Below the pieces are notes generated by a model that was not told the origin of the DNA, did no database searches, and saw nothing but the letters and a program-made list of their open reading frames with translations. From an uncultured Roseburia sp. (GTDB taxonomy: Bacteria > Bacillota > Clostridia > Lachnospirales > Lachnospiraceae), in contig CAJTYI010000001.1 of the NCBI GenBank assembly GCA_910584215.1, forward strand, positions 33,036-97,035: DNA of 64,000 nt, in the 5' to 3' direction. Below, in pieces: positions 18,879-27,136 of the stretch. Made by a program: the position numbers and the translations under genes. Each line of letters opens with the position of its first letter. Positions within the stretch are counted from its first letter, which is position 1.

Positions 18879-19832
18879 ATGTATGCTGCTCTGTTTATTT
18901 TACTGTTGCTTGCCCTTCTAGGGATAATCATTGGACATTTCCGCAGGAAAAAAATCATTTGCAAAATCGAGTGCATGGATAAATGCGAGAAGTGCTCTAT
19001 CGTGGAAGAACTGGCAGAGCCTTTCGGCTATGCCTATCACTGTTGCTGCGGTTACTTTTCATCTACGGTCGACGCCTGGCAGAGAGCCGCCGGATATACA
19101 TGGCTCTATGACTATATGGCGCCCCGTTTCCAGATGGTGTTCGACGCGCTTCCGGTTTATTTCAATTACTGTGGGAAAACATGGCTGATCGAGTTATGGA
19201 AAGGCCAGTACGGCATCAATACCGGCGCGGAGATCGGAATTTATCACGCTGACAGGCTGCTGACGGAAGCAGAATATCGTACCACGCTTTTTCATGCGGC
19301 AAAAGATGATGAAATGCTGCCCTGTTCCATGGAGCTGTATCAGGAAAATGGCGACGTGGTTTCATTATCGGAGAGACACTGGTGGCTGACTGCTTTTCTG
19401 CCGGGTGTTTTTTCCCGTCCCTCTGGGCTTTGTCTAAAGGCGTCCATCTGTTTTCCTGATGTGGAAATGTTGGAGGCGTTTCACCAGGGATTATGCCGTG
19501 CGGGTTATCCGGCGGAACTGATCACCGTGCAGAATCTTTGCATAACCTTTGCTTTCCATAGGCCCCTGCCCGAGCACTACGGGCCGTTTACCCGCTTCCA
19601 TCGCTGGCTCTCGCAGTGCTTAAACCGCATGTACTGCCGTCTGTTTGTATGGATTACCAGACCTTTTGTGTGTACGGAGGACCGGATTCTGTTTCTCTAT
19701 TATAATATTCCGTTCTGTTTTCGTAAACTCATGCGTCTGCGCCGTTGTCACAGACGGTGCCATAAGAAAAACGGCTGTCATCGCCCCAAGTGCTGCAAAA
19801 AATGTAAGCCGTGCAAAAGAGAGCGGTCATGA
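18879..19832 (+). CDS. DUF4474-like membrane-anchored protein with Cys-rich tail
   Basis: A 317-residue protein of unknown function that resembles the DUF4474 family. One N-terminal membrane segment (AALFILLLLALLGIIIGHF) is followed by a Cys-rich segment (CKIECMDKCEKCS) and a globular domain with WLYDYMAPRFQMVFDALPVYFNYCGKTW and GINTGAEIGIYHAD. The last 50 residues are strongly basic and Cys-rich (RRCHRRCHKKNGCHRPKCCKKCKPCKRE), suggesting metal or nucleic-acid binding. It shares a four-base overlap with the phosphoesterase after it, so the two likely act together. Family assignment is tentative. Confidence 0.65.
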   Translation: MYAALFILLLLALLGIIIGHFRRKKIICKIECMDKCEKCSIVEELAEPFGYAYHCCCGYFSSTVDAWQRAAGYTWLYDYMAPRFQMVFDALPVYFNYCGKTWLIELWKGQYGINTGAEIGIYHADRLLTEAEYRTTLFHAAKDDEMLPCSMELYQENGDVVSLSERHWWLTAFLPGVFSRPSGLCLKASICFPDVEMLEAFHQGLCRAGYPAELITVQNLCITFAFHRPLPEHYGPFTRFHRWLSQCLNRMYCRLFVWITRPFVCTEDRILFLYYNIPFCFRKLMRLRRCHRRCHKKNGCHRPKCCKKCKPCKRERS

Positions 19833-20644
19833 GTACAAAAAGACGTCTGGAACGCGCCTTTGCCCAGGCGCTGGTGCTGCCGTTTCGCAAGTGTAGCAGG
19901 TATGTGCTCATCAGTGATTGCCATAGGGGGGTGGGCACCTCTTCCGACAATTTTTTAAAAAACCAGCATTTATATTACGCGGCGCTGGAGCATTATTATA
20001 GGTATGGATTTACCTATATTGAGCTGGGGGACGGCGAAGAGCTGTGGGAGAATCGGAAGCTGCACAATATTACCGAGATTCACGAGGATGTCTATGATAT
20101 GCTTGCCCGGTTTGAAGAAAGAGGCCGTCTTCATCTCATCTACGGCAACCATAACATGGTCTGTAAAAAAAGCCCGTCCTTTCTGGAAGCTGTAATTTTG
20201 TACGCCGATACTATGCCGGAGAAATCACTGTACCTGACCCATGGCCACCAGGCCAGTCTGCTGAACTCGACGTTTTGGCCCATAGCCCGGTTTCTGGTGC
20301 GGTATATCTGGAGCCCTCTGGAAAATCTGGGTTTTCTCGACCCCACCAGCGCTGCCAAGAATTATCAGGTTAAGGAGCGGTGTGAAGCGAGCCTGAGAAA
20401 GTGGGCCGAAGAACACCGGCATATTCTTGTCACGGGGCACACACACCGCCCTGTGCTGCCGGAGGAGCCGTCCTTTTATTACAATACAGGCAGTTGCGTC
20501 CATCCGCGCTGTATTACCTGTATCGAAATCGAGAGAGGAGAAATGACCCTTGTAAAGTGGACTATGACCGCCCGGGCAGACAGTATCCTATATGTGGCAA
20601 GGGAAGTGATCTCTGGTCCTGTCATGATTTTGAGCAGAGAATAA
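19829..20644 (+). CDS. Metallophosphoesterase
   Basis: A calcineurin-like phosphoesterase, 271 residues, with all metal motifs in order: SDCHRG (D-x-H), LGDGEEL (GD), YGNHN (GNH), LTHGHQ (GH) and TGHTHRP (GHTH). The substrate is unknown. Start at 19829 is set by the ATGA overlap with the upstream gene; the GTG six codons earlier is less likely. A C-terminal beta strand set (FYYNTGSCVHPRCITCIEIERG) completes the sandwich. Coupling to the membrane protein upstream suggests a membrane-linked substrate, as for lipid-A or nucleotide-lipid hydrolases, but this is inference. Confidence 0.85.
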   Translation: MSTKRRLERAFAQALVLPFRKCSRYVLISDCHRGVGTSSDNFLKNQHLYYAALEHYYRYGFTYIELGDGEELWENRKLHNITEIHEDVYDMLARFEERGRLHLIYGNHNMVCKKSPSFLEAVILYADTMPEKSLYLTHGHQASLLNSTFWPIARFLVRYIWSPLENLGFLDPTSAAKNYQVKERCEASLRKWAEEHRHILVTGHTHRPVLPEEPSFYYNTGSCVHPRCITCIEIERGEMTLVKWTMTARADSILYVAREVISGPVMILSRE

Positions 20645-20962
20645 AATTGATTTTTAAATGTTGACAATTTCTTTAAAATACATTAACTTAAATGCAAGCA
20701 AATCCTGTTGCAGCGGACCATTCTCTCAACTAGGGGGCGTCCGCTGCCGCCGGCAGGAGAGCCGCGATTTTGTCAAAGAGCTATCCGCTGCCGCAAATAT
20801 TTTTGGTTTCCCTCTTGATTGTGAGCCGTTGTTTTACTATACTTAAAGTGTTTGTGCAGATACATGCCCAGTTTACTTTGAAAGGAAGAATCGCTCTGCG
20901 GCAGGACAAGCTGTTTTGAGGTCTGTTGCGGCGCAATAGAATGGAAAGGTTTGGTTATCAGG
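20645..20962 (+). other. Intergenic region before the oxidoreductase operon
   Basis: About 318 bases without a gene. It contains a second weak promoter-like pair (TTGACA at 20661, TTAACT at 20683) and the better promoter at 20815-20843. Nothing else stands out; the GC-rich part at 20735-20765 has small self-complementary pieces but no clear terminator. Confidence 0.5.
20815..20843 (+). promoter_or_regulatory. Promoter for the 2-oxoacid:ferredoxin oxidoreductase operon
   Basis: TTGATT (20815-20820), 17-base spacer, TATACT (20838-20843). The first start codon is about 113 bases downstream of the probable transcription start. Confidence 0.65.
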
Positions 20963-21538
20963 ATGAAGAATACAGTGGAGATCCGCTGGCACGGAAGAGG
21001 CGGACAGGGAGCTAAGACGGCGGCGCTGCTCTTGGCGGATGTGTGTTTTAGCACGGGTAAATATGTACAGGGGTTCCCGGAATATGGGCCGGAGCGTATG
21101 GGTGCGCCGATTACGGCGTACAATCGCATCGGAAACGAAGCGATCCGTGTACATTCCAATATATATGAGCCGGATTATGTGGTGGTTGTGGACGAGACGC
21201 TTTTAGAGTCGCAGGATGTGACGGCGGGGCTGAGCGAGGAGGGCGCGCTCGTCGTCAACTCGGCAGGCTCGTTGGAGGAGATAAAAAAGCACCTGCGCGG
21301 TTACAGGGGCAGAGTGGTTGTCGTTGACGCGCGGCGGATTTCCGTGGCGGCGCTCGGCAAATATTTTCCCAATTCTCCGATGCTTGCGGCGATCGTTGCA
21401 ATCAGCGGGGTGATTGACCGCGAAACATTTTTGCGGGAGATGGAGGCGTCATACCGCCATAAATTTGCAAAGAAACCGGATGTGATCGAGGGCAATATGA
21501 GGGCGCTTCGCATGGTATTTGATGAGATAAAGGAATAG
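20963..21538 (+). CDS. 2-oxoacid:ferredoxin oxidoreductase, gamma subunit
   Basis: Gamma subunit of a four-subunit pyruvate or 2-oxoacid:ferredoxin oxidoreductase, 191 residues. EIRWHGRGGQGAKTAALLLA near the start and GFPEYGPERMGAPI are standard for PorG/PorC. I use the ATG at 20963; a TTG at 20951 would add four residues. It begins a tight operon (gamma, delta, alpha, beta), the archaeal/Thermotoga-like arrangement, unlike the single-chain PFOR of many clostridia. The substrate could be pyruvate or branched-chain/aryl 2-oxoacids; sequence alone does not decide. Confidence 0.9.
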   Translation: MKNTVEIRWHGRGGQGAKTAALLLADVCFSTGKYVQGFPEYGPERMGAPITAYNRIGNEAIRVHSNIYEPDYVVVVDETLLESQDVTAGLSEEGALVVNSAGSLEEIKKHLRGYRGRVVVVDARRISVAALGKYFPNSPMLAAIVAISGVIDRETFLREMEASYRHKFAKKPDVIEGNMRALRMVFDEIKE

Positions 21539-21548
21539 TGGAGGAACT

Positions 21549-21851
21549 ATGGCAACGGATGTTTCAAAGATTACAGAAAAGAGTCCCTGGCAGGATTTGA
21601 CGAAAGGAAATCAAATCTATGGCTCAGGTACTTCAAAAGCATTTCAGACGGGAGAGTGGAGAAGTCAGACCCCGTTGTTTGAGGAAGAAAAATGTACGCA
21701 GTGCTTGCTGTGTGTCCCGGTTTGCCCGGACAGCAGTATACCCGTAGCAGACGGTAAGCGCCAAGCGTTTGATTACGATCACTGCAAAGGGTGCGGGATA
21801 TGCGCGCGCGTATGCCCCTGCGGTGCGATCACGATGAGGGAGGGCCAGTAG
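21549..21851 (+). CDS. 2-oxoacid:ferredoxin oxidoreductase, delta (ferredoxin) subunit
   Basis: A 100-residue 2[4Fe-4S] ferredoxin-like subunit that passes electrons from the catalytic subunits to soluble ferredoxin. The two cluster motifs are CTQCLLCVPVCP and CKGCGICARVCP, each C-x2-C-x2-C-x3-C-P. The N-terminal 45 residues form the extension typical of delta subunits. It sits 10 bases after the gamma gene and 2 bases before the alpha start. Confidence 0.93.
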   Translation: MATDVSKITEKSPWQDLTKGNQIYGSGTSKAFQTGEWRSQTPLFEEEKCTQCLLCVPVCPDSSIPVADGKRQAFDYDHCKGCGICARVCPCGAITMREGQ

Positions 21852-21853
21852 CG

Positions 21854-23047
21854 ATGGCAGTCAGAGAGAGATTATCCGGCAATGAGGCCGTAAGCTATGC
21901 AATCAAACAGATCAACCCGGACGTTATGCCGGCGTTTCCGATTACGCCGTCGACCGAGATTCCGCAGTATGTCTCTGCTTACATAGCGAACGGTGAAATG
22001 GATACGGAATTTATTCCGGTGGAGAGTGAACACAGCTCTATGAGCGCGGCAATTGGGGCTTGCGCAGCCGGAGCGCGGGCGCTGACGGCGACGTCCTCCT
22101 GCGGTCTGGCGTTGATGTGGGAAGAGCTCTATGTAGCGGCTTCCAACCGCCTTCCGGTCGTGCTGGCGCTGGTAAACCGCGCCTTAAGCGGACCGATCAA
22201 TATTAACTGCGACCACTCCGACAGCATGGGCGCAAGGGACTCTGGGTGGATTCAGATCTACGCGGAAAATAACCAGGAGGCGTATGACAATTTCATTCAG
22301 GCGTACCGCATCGCAGAGCACAGCGCTGTGTCTCTGCCGGTGATGATCTGCCAGGATGGCTTTATCACCAGCCATGCGGTGGAAAATATTGAATTGTTGG
22401 AGGATGAGGCGGTCAAAAAGTTTGTCGGCGAATATGAGCCGGAGCACTATCTGCTCAATGCCAAAGAGGCGATGGCGGTGGGGCCTTACGCGGTATCCAA
22501 CTATTATATGGAGACGAAGATGGCGCAGACTTTGGCCATGCAAAATGCCAAAGAGGTGATTTTGTCGGTGGCGGAGGAATTTGCGGCGCTTTCCGGCCGT
22601 TCGTACGGTTTTTTTGAAGCGTACTGTCTCAGTGATGCCGACTATGCGATTGTCATGATCGGCTCGGCGGCGGGAACGACGAAAGTGGCGGTCGATGAGC
22701 TGCGCGCGGCGGGCAAAAAAGTCGGGCTGCTAAAATTGCGCGTGTTCCGTCCGTTCCCGGAGCAGGAGATCGCACAGGCACTCGGGCATGTAAAAGGCGT
22801 GGCTATTTTGGACCGCGCCGACAGTTTTAGCGCCCATGGAGGGCCGCTCGGGTCGGAGGTGGCAGCCGCGCTTTTTTATGCCGGACATACGATGCAGGCG
22901 AGAAATTTTATCTATGGGCTCGGCGGCAGAGATTTTCGGGTCCAGGACGCATGTGAGATCTATGAAAAGATGGAACAGCTTGTAACCCGGGGCGCATCCG
23001 TGCCACAATACCAGTATATCGGCGTAAGGAGCAGCGACCAACAGTAA
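21854..23047 (+). CDS. 2-oxoacid:ferredoxin oxidoreductase, alpha subunit
   Basis: Alpha subunit, 397 residues, binding the 2-oxoacid side with the pyrophosphate domain and a transketolase-like C-terminal domain. Motifs are LSGNEAVSYAIKQINPDV at the start, AFPITPSTEIPQ, VESEHSSMSAAIGACAAGAR and later LLKLRVFRPFPEQEI. The start at 21854 is chosen from GGAGGG just upstream and agrees with family length. The open frame extends further upstream, but that part overlaps the delta gene and is not expected to be translated. Confidence 0.93.
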   Translation: MAVRERLSGNEAVSYAIKQINPDVMPAFPITPSTEIPQYVSAYIANGEMDTEFIPVESEHSSMSAAIGACAAGARALTATSSCGLALMWEELYVAASNRLPVVLALVNRALSGPININCDHSDSMGARDSGWIQIYAENNQEAYDNFIQAYRIAEHSAVSLPVMICQDGFITSHAVENIELLEDEAVKKFVGEYEPEHYLLNAKEAMAVGPYAVSNYYMETKMAQTLAMQNAKEVILSVAEEFAALSGRSYGFFEAYCLSDADYAIVMIGSAAGTTKVAVDELRAAGKKVGLLKLRVFRPFPEQEIAQALGHVKGVAILDRADSFSAHGGPLGSEVAAALFYAGHTMQARNFIYGLGGRDFRVQDACEIYEKMEQLVTRGASVPQYQYIGVRSSDQQ

Positions 23048-23116
23048 AACAGCGTTTCGCCAAAAGACGATATCGTCGGCATAAATGGAAGTGTGTATGG
23101 AGCGATGGAGGAAATG

Positions 23117-24058
23117 ATGGAGAACAATCAATATAATTTTAAAGAGGTGATGAGCCGCCCGGAACGCCTTGCGCCGGGGCACAGGATGTGTGCGGGCTGC
23201 GGCGGGACGATCGCGGTGCGCGGAGTGCTGCGCGCCCTGCATGAGGGCGATCATGCGGTGATCGGGAATGCGACCGGATGTCTGGAGGTTTCAAGTTTTA
23301 TGTATCCCTACACCGCCTATGAGGACAGCTATATTCACAACGCCTTTGAGAATGCGGGGGCTACGATGGGCGGAGTGGAGACGGCTTATCGCGTGTTAAA
23401 GAAGCGCGGAAAGTTAAAAGAAGATTATAAATTTATTACATTTGGCGGCGACGGCGGGACTTATGATATTGGATTTCAATCATTGTCCGGCGCTATGGAG
23501 CGCGGGCACGATATGGTGTATGTCTGTTATGACAACGGCGCCTACATGAATACGGGGATTCAGCGCTCCTCCGCCACGCCCCAGTTTGCAGATACGACGA
23601 CGACGCCGGTGGGCAGTGCGTCAAGCGGCAAAGCGCAGTACCGCAAAGATCTGGCGGCGATCATTGCCGAGCACAGAGTTCCCTATGTGGCACAGACGAC
23701 GTTTATTGGCAATTTTAAGGATTTGCACACGAAAGCCGAGAGAGCTATTTACACGGAGGGGCCGGCATTTTTAAATATAATGGCGCCGTGTCCAAGAGGC
23801 TGGCGTTACGATACGCCCGATCTGATGAAGCTGTGCAAACTGGCGGTGGAAACCTGTTACTGGCCGCTGTTCGAGGTCATCGACGGCAGATGGGTGCTTA
23901 ACTATGAGCCCAAGAGGAAGCTTCCGATTGAGGAGTTTTTGCGTCCGCAGGGAAGATTTGCCCATCTGTTTCGGCCCGGGAACGAGGACTTGATCCGGCA
24001 GTTTCAGGATGAGGTGGACCGCCGCTGGGAAGAATTGCTGTTTCGCTGCTCGCGCTAG
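23117..24058 (+). CDS. 2-oxoacid:ferredoxin oxidoreductase, beta (thiamine diphosphate) subunit
   Basis: Beta subunit, 313 residues, which binds thiamine diphosphate and a [4Fe-4S] cluster. It shows HRMCAGCGGTIAVRG (first Cys pair), NATGCLEV, the ThDP-Mg motif GDGGTYDIGFQSLSG continuing to DNGAYMNTG, and MAPCPRGW. The start at 23117 fits GGAGGAAATG; 23114 is also possible. It follows alpha by 69 bases, with a small hairpin (GACGATATCGTC) between. It closes the operon. Confidence 0.93.
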   Translation: MENNQYNFKEVMSRPERLAPGHRMCAGCGGTIAVRGVLRALHEGDHAVIGNATGCLEVSSFMYPYTAYEDSYIHNAFENAGATMGGVETAYRVLKKRGKLKEDYKFITFGGDGGTYDIGFQSLSGAMERGHDMVYVCYDNGAYMNTGIQRSSATPQFADTTTTPVGSASSGKAQYRKDLAAIIAEHRVPYVAQTTFIGNFKDLHTKAERAIYTEGPAFLNIMAPCPRGWRYDTPDLMKLCKLAVETCYWPLFEVIDGRWVLNYEPKRKLPIEEFLRPQGRFAHLFRPGNEDLIRQFQDEVDRRWEELLFRCSR

Positions 24059-24137
24059 AAATATGTGCAAAAGGTATGGATAAGTATCAGGGCAAAGACA
24101 GGGAGTTAAGAAAATATATATTTGAGAGGTAGAGAGC

Positions 24138-24809
24138 ATGATTATCAGAAATCATTACCGTGCGTCTCTAAAGCCGGACGTCACGGAGGATACACTGCGG
24201 GAAGCGCTGCGGGAAGACGCGGCGGTCGTAAGAGAACATATTGCAAAAGAAGATTGCCTGACGGTGGCGATGTATCCGCATGGCAGGATGTTATTTTTGT
24301 ATTATGAAGCGATCGATACAGCGCTAAAGCCTTGGCAGCTTTTTCCAAAAGCCTCTGACCTGCTTGCACCCTGGCCGGGGAAGGACGGTTCGTTCGTGCC
24401 CTGGGCTTACATGTACCACATCTATTATCACGCCGTGCCAACGACGGTAGAACAGTGGATTCGGACAGAGAAAAAGAAGCGCCGGGGCAGGATCGCCTAC
24501 CTTTTGCCGGACAAATTGTTTTCCTATGTCTACTATCATCAGGCGATTGTCTCGGAGGGACTTTTAGAGGGCGACCGCTATCAGTCGATTGCCCTGCATG
24601 AGGATATCTTATTTTCCTATTTTGAGGAGCCGAAGATTTTTACCCATATCAGACAGGAGAGCGGGCAGGAGTCGAAGGTGATCAGAGAATGGACGGCGGT
24701 GGACCCGGAGAGCCACTTTGACCATAGCCTCTCGGGGGAAGAGAACTTTCTGCTGTTGGATGAGCTGTTCTCCATGGGCAGAGAAGATATTTTTGGATAT
24801 GGCAGATAA
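24138..24809 (+). CDS. Conserved hypothetical protein
   Basis: A 223-residue soluble protein I cannot assign. It opens MIIRNHYRASLKPDVTEDTL and includes the aromatic stretch FVPWAYMYHIYYHAVPTTVEQW. It has no signal peptide, membrane helix, metal motif or P-loop. Many Tyr, Trp and His residues are spread over the centre, which suggests a compact binding domain. It lies 79 bases after the oxidoreductase operon with a fair ribosome site (TTGAGAGGT) and may be the last gene of that unit or separate. Codon use resembles the neighbours. Confidence 0.6.
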   Translation: MIIRNHYRASLKPDVTEDTLREALREDAAVVREHIAKEDCLTVAMYPHGRMLFLYYEAIDTALKPWQLFPKASDLLAPWPGKDGSFVPWAYMYHIYYHAVPTTVEQWIRTEKKKRRGRIAYLLPDKLFSYVYYHQAIVSEGLLEGDRYQSIALHEDILFSYFEEPKIFTHIRQESGQESKVIREWTAVDPESHFDHSLSGEENFLLLDELFSMGREDIFGYGR

Positions 24810-24841
24810 GGTGAAATGTACATCTAAGGCTTTTGTCGATG

Positions 24842-24869
24842 GGCGCTAACGTAAAACATGTTTACGCGC
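24842..24869 (+). promoter_or_regulatory. Structured leader hairpin, copy 2 of a covarying pair
   Basis: GCGC (24843-24846) pairs with GCGC (24866-24869). A 4-base bulge TAAC follows, then GTAAA (24851-24855) pairs with TTTAC (24861-24865) around a 5-base loop. Layout equals the hairpin at 5258-5287. At two pairs, A-T or G-C in one copy is exchanged for the other type in the second copy. It ends 113 bases before the maf start. Confidence 0.5.
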
Positions 24870-24981
24870 TAAGATATACTATGCCGCACCGAAGCAAATG
24901 GAAAGGTTTGTGGGATTGGATTGTGCAGCGAAATGTGGTATAAGGTTTATAGAGAGCATAAAAACTGAAATAGAGGGAAAG

Positions 24982-25710
24982 ATGGGACAGATTATATTGG
25001 CCTCTGCCTCTCCGCGCAGAAAAGAATTGTTGGAGCAGGTAGGGATTCGTTTTGAGGTATGCCCGGCGCAGGGCGAGGAAGTGGTGACAAAGGCTGTTCC
25101 GGCGGATGTTGTCATGGAAATTGCCGCCGCGAAAGCGAGAGAGGTGGCTGGCAGGATAAAGGCATATCATGCCAGCCACGAAGCATGTGTGACGCCGCAG
25201 GATATTTTGATCATCGGCGCCGACACCGTCGTGGCGGCGGGCGGGCAGATTTTGGGCAAGCCGCAGGATGAGAAGGACGCCGCGCGTATGCTGACGCTGC
25301 TGTCCGGCAGCACGCACGAGGTGTATACCGGTGTGGCGCTTGTGTTTTTACTTAATAGGAAATTGCGTCGTCAGACGCATCAATTCTCAAGTTGCGGAGC
25401 AACTTGCAAAGAATCACGAAGTGATTCTTTTTTATCTGCGTCCGGCAGGGAGGGGGAGCATGTCTTTTACGAGCGGACAAGCGTTCGTATGTGCGATATG
25501 GACGAGGGCGAGATACGCCGTTATATTGCCACCGGGGAGCCGATGGACAAGGCGGGGGCCTATGGGATTCAGGGTAAATGTGCCGTATACGTCAAGGGCA
25601 TAGAGGGAGATTATAATAATGTAGTCGGTCTTCCTGTCGCGGCGATTTACCGGGAGTTAAAGAGACTGGGAATAGACTGGTATGAATGGCAGGGAGAGGA
25701 ACATGTTTGA
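24982..25710 (+). CDS. maf: Maf nucleoside triphosphate pyrophosphatase with in-frame palindromic-repeat insertion
   Basis: A Maf-type house-cleaning pyrophosphatase that hydrolyses dTTP/UTP or modified nucleotides to the monophosphate. Motifs are intact: LASASPRRKELL at residue 6, IIGADTVV at 78, GKPQDEKDAARML at 92, GEPMDKAGAYGIQG and IEGDYNNVVGLP near the C-terminus. The protein has 242 residues against about 190-200. The excess is explained by residues about 122-152, which are encoded by a 91-bp three-hairpin repeat (25345-25435) present elsewhere in the window, inserted without breaking the frame. The insertion falls in the loop between the strands of YTGVALV and EHVFYERTSV. I use the ATG at 24982 (AGAGGGAAAG upstream), not the earlier in-frame 24898. 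Confidence 0.92.
   Translation: MGQIILASASPRRKELLEQVGIRFEVCPAQGEEVVTKAVPADVVMEIAAAKAREVAGRIKAYHASHEACVTPQDILIIGADTVVAAGGQILGKPQDEKDAARMLTLLSGSTHEVYTGVALVFLLNRKLRRQTHQFSSCGATCKESRSDSFLSASGREGEHVFYERTSVRMCDMDEGEIRRYIATGEPMDKAGAYGIQGKCAVYVKGIEGDYNNVVGLPVAAIYRELKRLGIDWYEWQGEEHV
25345..25435 (+). repeat. Dispersed three-hairpin repeat, copy A (inside maf)
   Basis: A 91-bp element running from TTTTTACTT to TTTTTTAT. It has three adjacent hairpins: TGCGTC/GACGCA, CAAGTTGC/GCAACTTG, and AGAATCAC/GTGATTCT followed by Ts. Copy B lies at 31677-31767 and differs at only a handful of positions. It is translated through in the maf frame. Confidence 0.92.
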
Positions 25711-25960
25711 TTCGGTATGCTTGGATTATTTTCTGGAACATCAGACGAGACTGCTGCGGGAACCGATTGCGGCTACAAGAGAGGAAGCGGAGGAGTTTTT
25801 GGAGGATTGTATGGCGGTCGTCTGCCGCAATAAGAAAGAGGTGACGGCTTATTTTAAGGAGGCGGGCGTGGACACTTCAGGAATGAGCGCAAAGGAGCTG
25901 TTAGAAGCGGAAGAAGTGTTTGCACTGCCGGATGGCAGGTATCTGATCGTGGAGGTTTAG
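25703..25960 (+). CDS. Small conserved hypothetical protein
   Basis: An 85-residue acidic protein with no recognised family. The ATG at 25703 overlaps the maf stop by eight bases and has the ribosome site GGGAGAGG; the frame opens earlier at 25682 but that lies within maf. It looks helical (REEAEEFLEDCMAVVCRNKKE) with a C-terminal strand DGRYLIVEV. Tight overlap points to co-expression with maf and the lipoprotein after it. Confidence 0.65.
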   Translation: MFDSVCLDYFLEHQTRLLREPIAATREEAEEFLEDCMAVVCRNKKEVTAYFKEAGVDTSGMSAKELLEAEEVFALPDGRYLIVEV

Positions 25961-25979
25961 TAAGGAAAAGGTATTTTGG

Positions 25980-26960
25980 ATGAAGAAAAAAATAGCGGCA
26001 GCGGCGTTGTGTTTGATGCTGTTTTTGACTGGGTGCCAGTTTGGAAACAGCGATATCATTGTTTCCGGGACGATCGGCAGCAGGCAGGTATTTAAGATCG
26101 GAAAGCTGGCCTGCGACGTGAAAGAGGCAAAGGTATATCTGGCTAATTATCAAAACATTTACGGTGTGGCGTATGGCATTAATCTGTGGGAACATGATTT
26201 CGGGGGGGATTCTCTAGAACAATATATCCGCAATGTGACGCTGGAGGAATTGACGAGGATCTACGGGATGGAACTTTTAGCGGAGTCACAGGGGATGACA
26301 CTCTCGGAGGAGGAACAGGGGAACGTAAAAAGCGCGGCGAACGAGTATTACAGTTCTCTCTCGGAGGCCGAGCGCGATTATCTGGAGGTATCCGAGAATG
26401 ACATCGCAGAATACTACGAACATTATGCGCTGGCGCAGAAGATTTATCATTTTCTGACGGACAGTGTCAATGAAGAGGTGAGCGACGACGAGGCCCGTGT
26501 GATGGAGTTACAGCAGATCTTTGTCTCGAGCCGCACGAAAGCGTTAGAGGTAAGTGAGCGGCTGCTCAATCATGAGGATTTTGCGGCCATCGCCAACAAT
26601 TATAATGAATTTCCCACGATTCAGGTGACCGTCTCCCGGGACGATCTGCCGATGGAAGTGGAGGAAGTGGCGTTTCAACTGGACAACAATGAAATATCAG
26701 GACAGATTGAGACGGAAAACGGGTACTATTTTATTAAGTGTCTGAATAAATATAACGAAGAGCTGACGGAAGCCAATAAGTCTAATATTGTGGAGAAAAG
26801 GGAAAAAGAAGCCTTTGACGATGCATACAACGCCCTGATGGCCACACTGTCCTCGAGTTTTAACGAAGCTGTGTGGGAGGCGATTGAGCTTGATATTGGC
26901 GGTGCGATTAAAACCGACAGTTTCTTTGACGTGTTTGACAGACACTGCGGAGAGATTTGA
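25980..26960 (+). CDS. PrsA/SurA-like peptidyl-prolyl isomerase lipoprotein
   Basis: A 326-residue predicted extracytoplasmic foldase. It has a signal sequence with lipobox LFLTGC (Cys near residue 20), an N-terminal helical chaperone-like domain, and a parvulin-like domain: ARVMELQQIFVSS, then LLNHEDFAAIANNYNE, and FQLDNNEISGQIETENGYYFIKCL. The match to parvulin is at the pattern level, and the chaperone part is the more certain. It follows the 85-residue gene by 19 bases with AAGGAAAAGG as ribosome site. Confidence 0.75.
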   Translation: MKKKIAAAALCLMLFLTGCQFGNSDIIVSGTIGSRQVFKIGKLACDVKEAKVYLANYQNIYGVAYGINLWEHDFGGDSLEQYIRNVTLEELTRIYGMELLAESQGMTLSEEEQGNVKSAANEYYSSLSEAERDYLEVSENDIAEYYEHYALAQKIYHFLTDSVNEEVSDDEARVMELQQIFVSSRTKALEVSERLLNHEDFAAIANNYNEFPTIQVTVSRDDLPMEVEEVAFQLDNNEISGQIETENGYYFIKCLNKYNEELTEANKSNIVEKREKEAFDDAYNALMATLSSSFNEAVWEAIELDIGGAIKTDSFFDVFDRHCGEI

Positions 26961-27012
26961 GTGTGCAAATAAACGCCGCAAAACGCCGTTTATGGCGTTT
27001 TGTTTATGCGCA
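26961..27012 (+). terminator. Long hairpin after the isomerase lipoprotein
   Basis: CAAAACGCC and GGCGTTTTG pair perfectly around a short TTTAT-type loop, and the outer arms (AAATAAA and TTTAT) also pair partly. A short T-rich part (GTTTAT) follows. It is a probable terminator before the MATE gene. Confidence 0.55.
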
Positions 27013-27136
27013 GGGGTGCGAAGTGAAAATAGCTGCTGTTGCAGCACGCACCCCGCGCAGCGAGTAGGGAAGAAATCTCCCCCACTCGATTTCATACGGA
27101 TTCGAGAGTGCGCACAGCGGAATCATGGAGGTTAAA

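Noticed and set aside
25345..25435. Possible frameshift or pseudogene in maf at the repeat
   Set aside because: The reading frame runs through and all downstream Maf motifs are intact, so the gene is best called whole.
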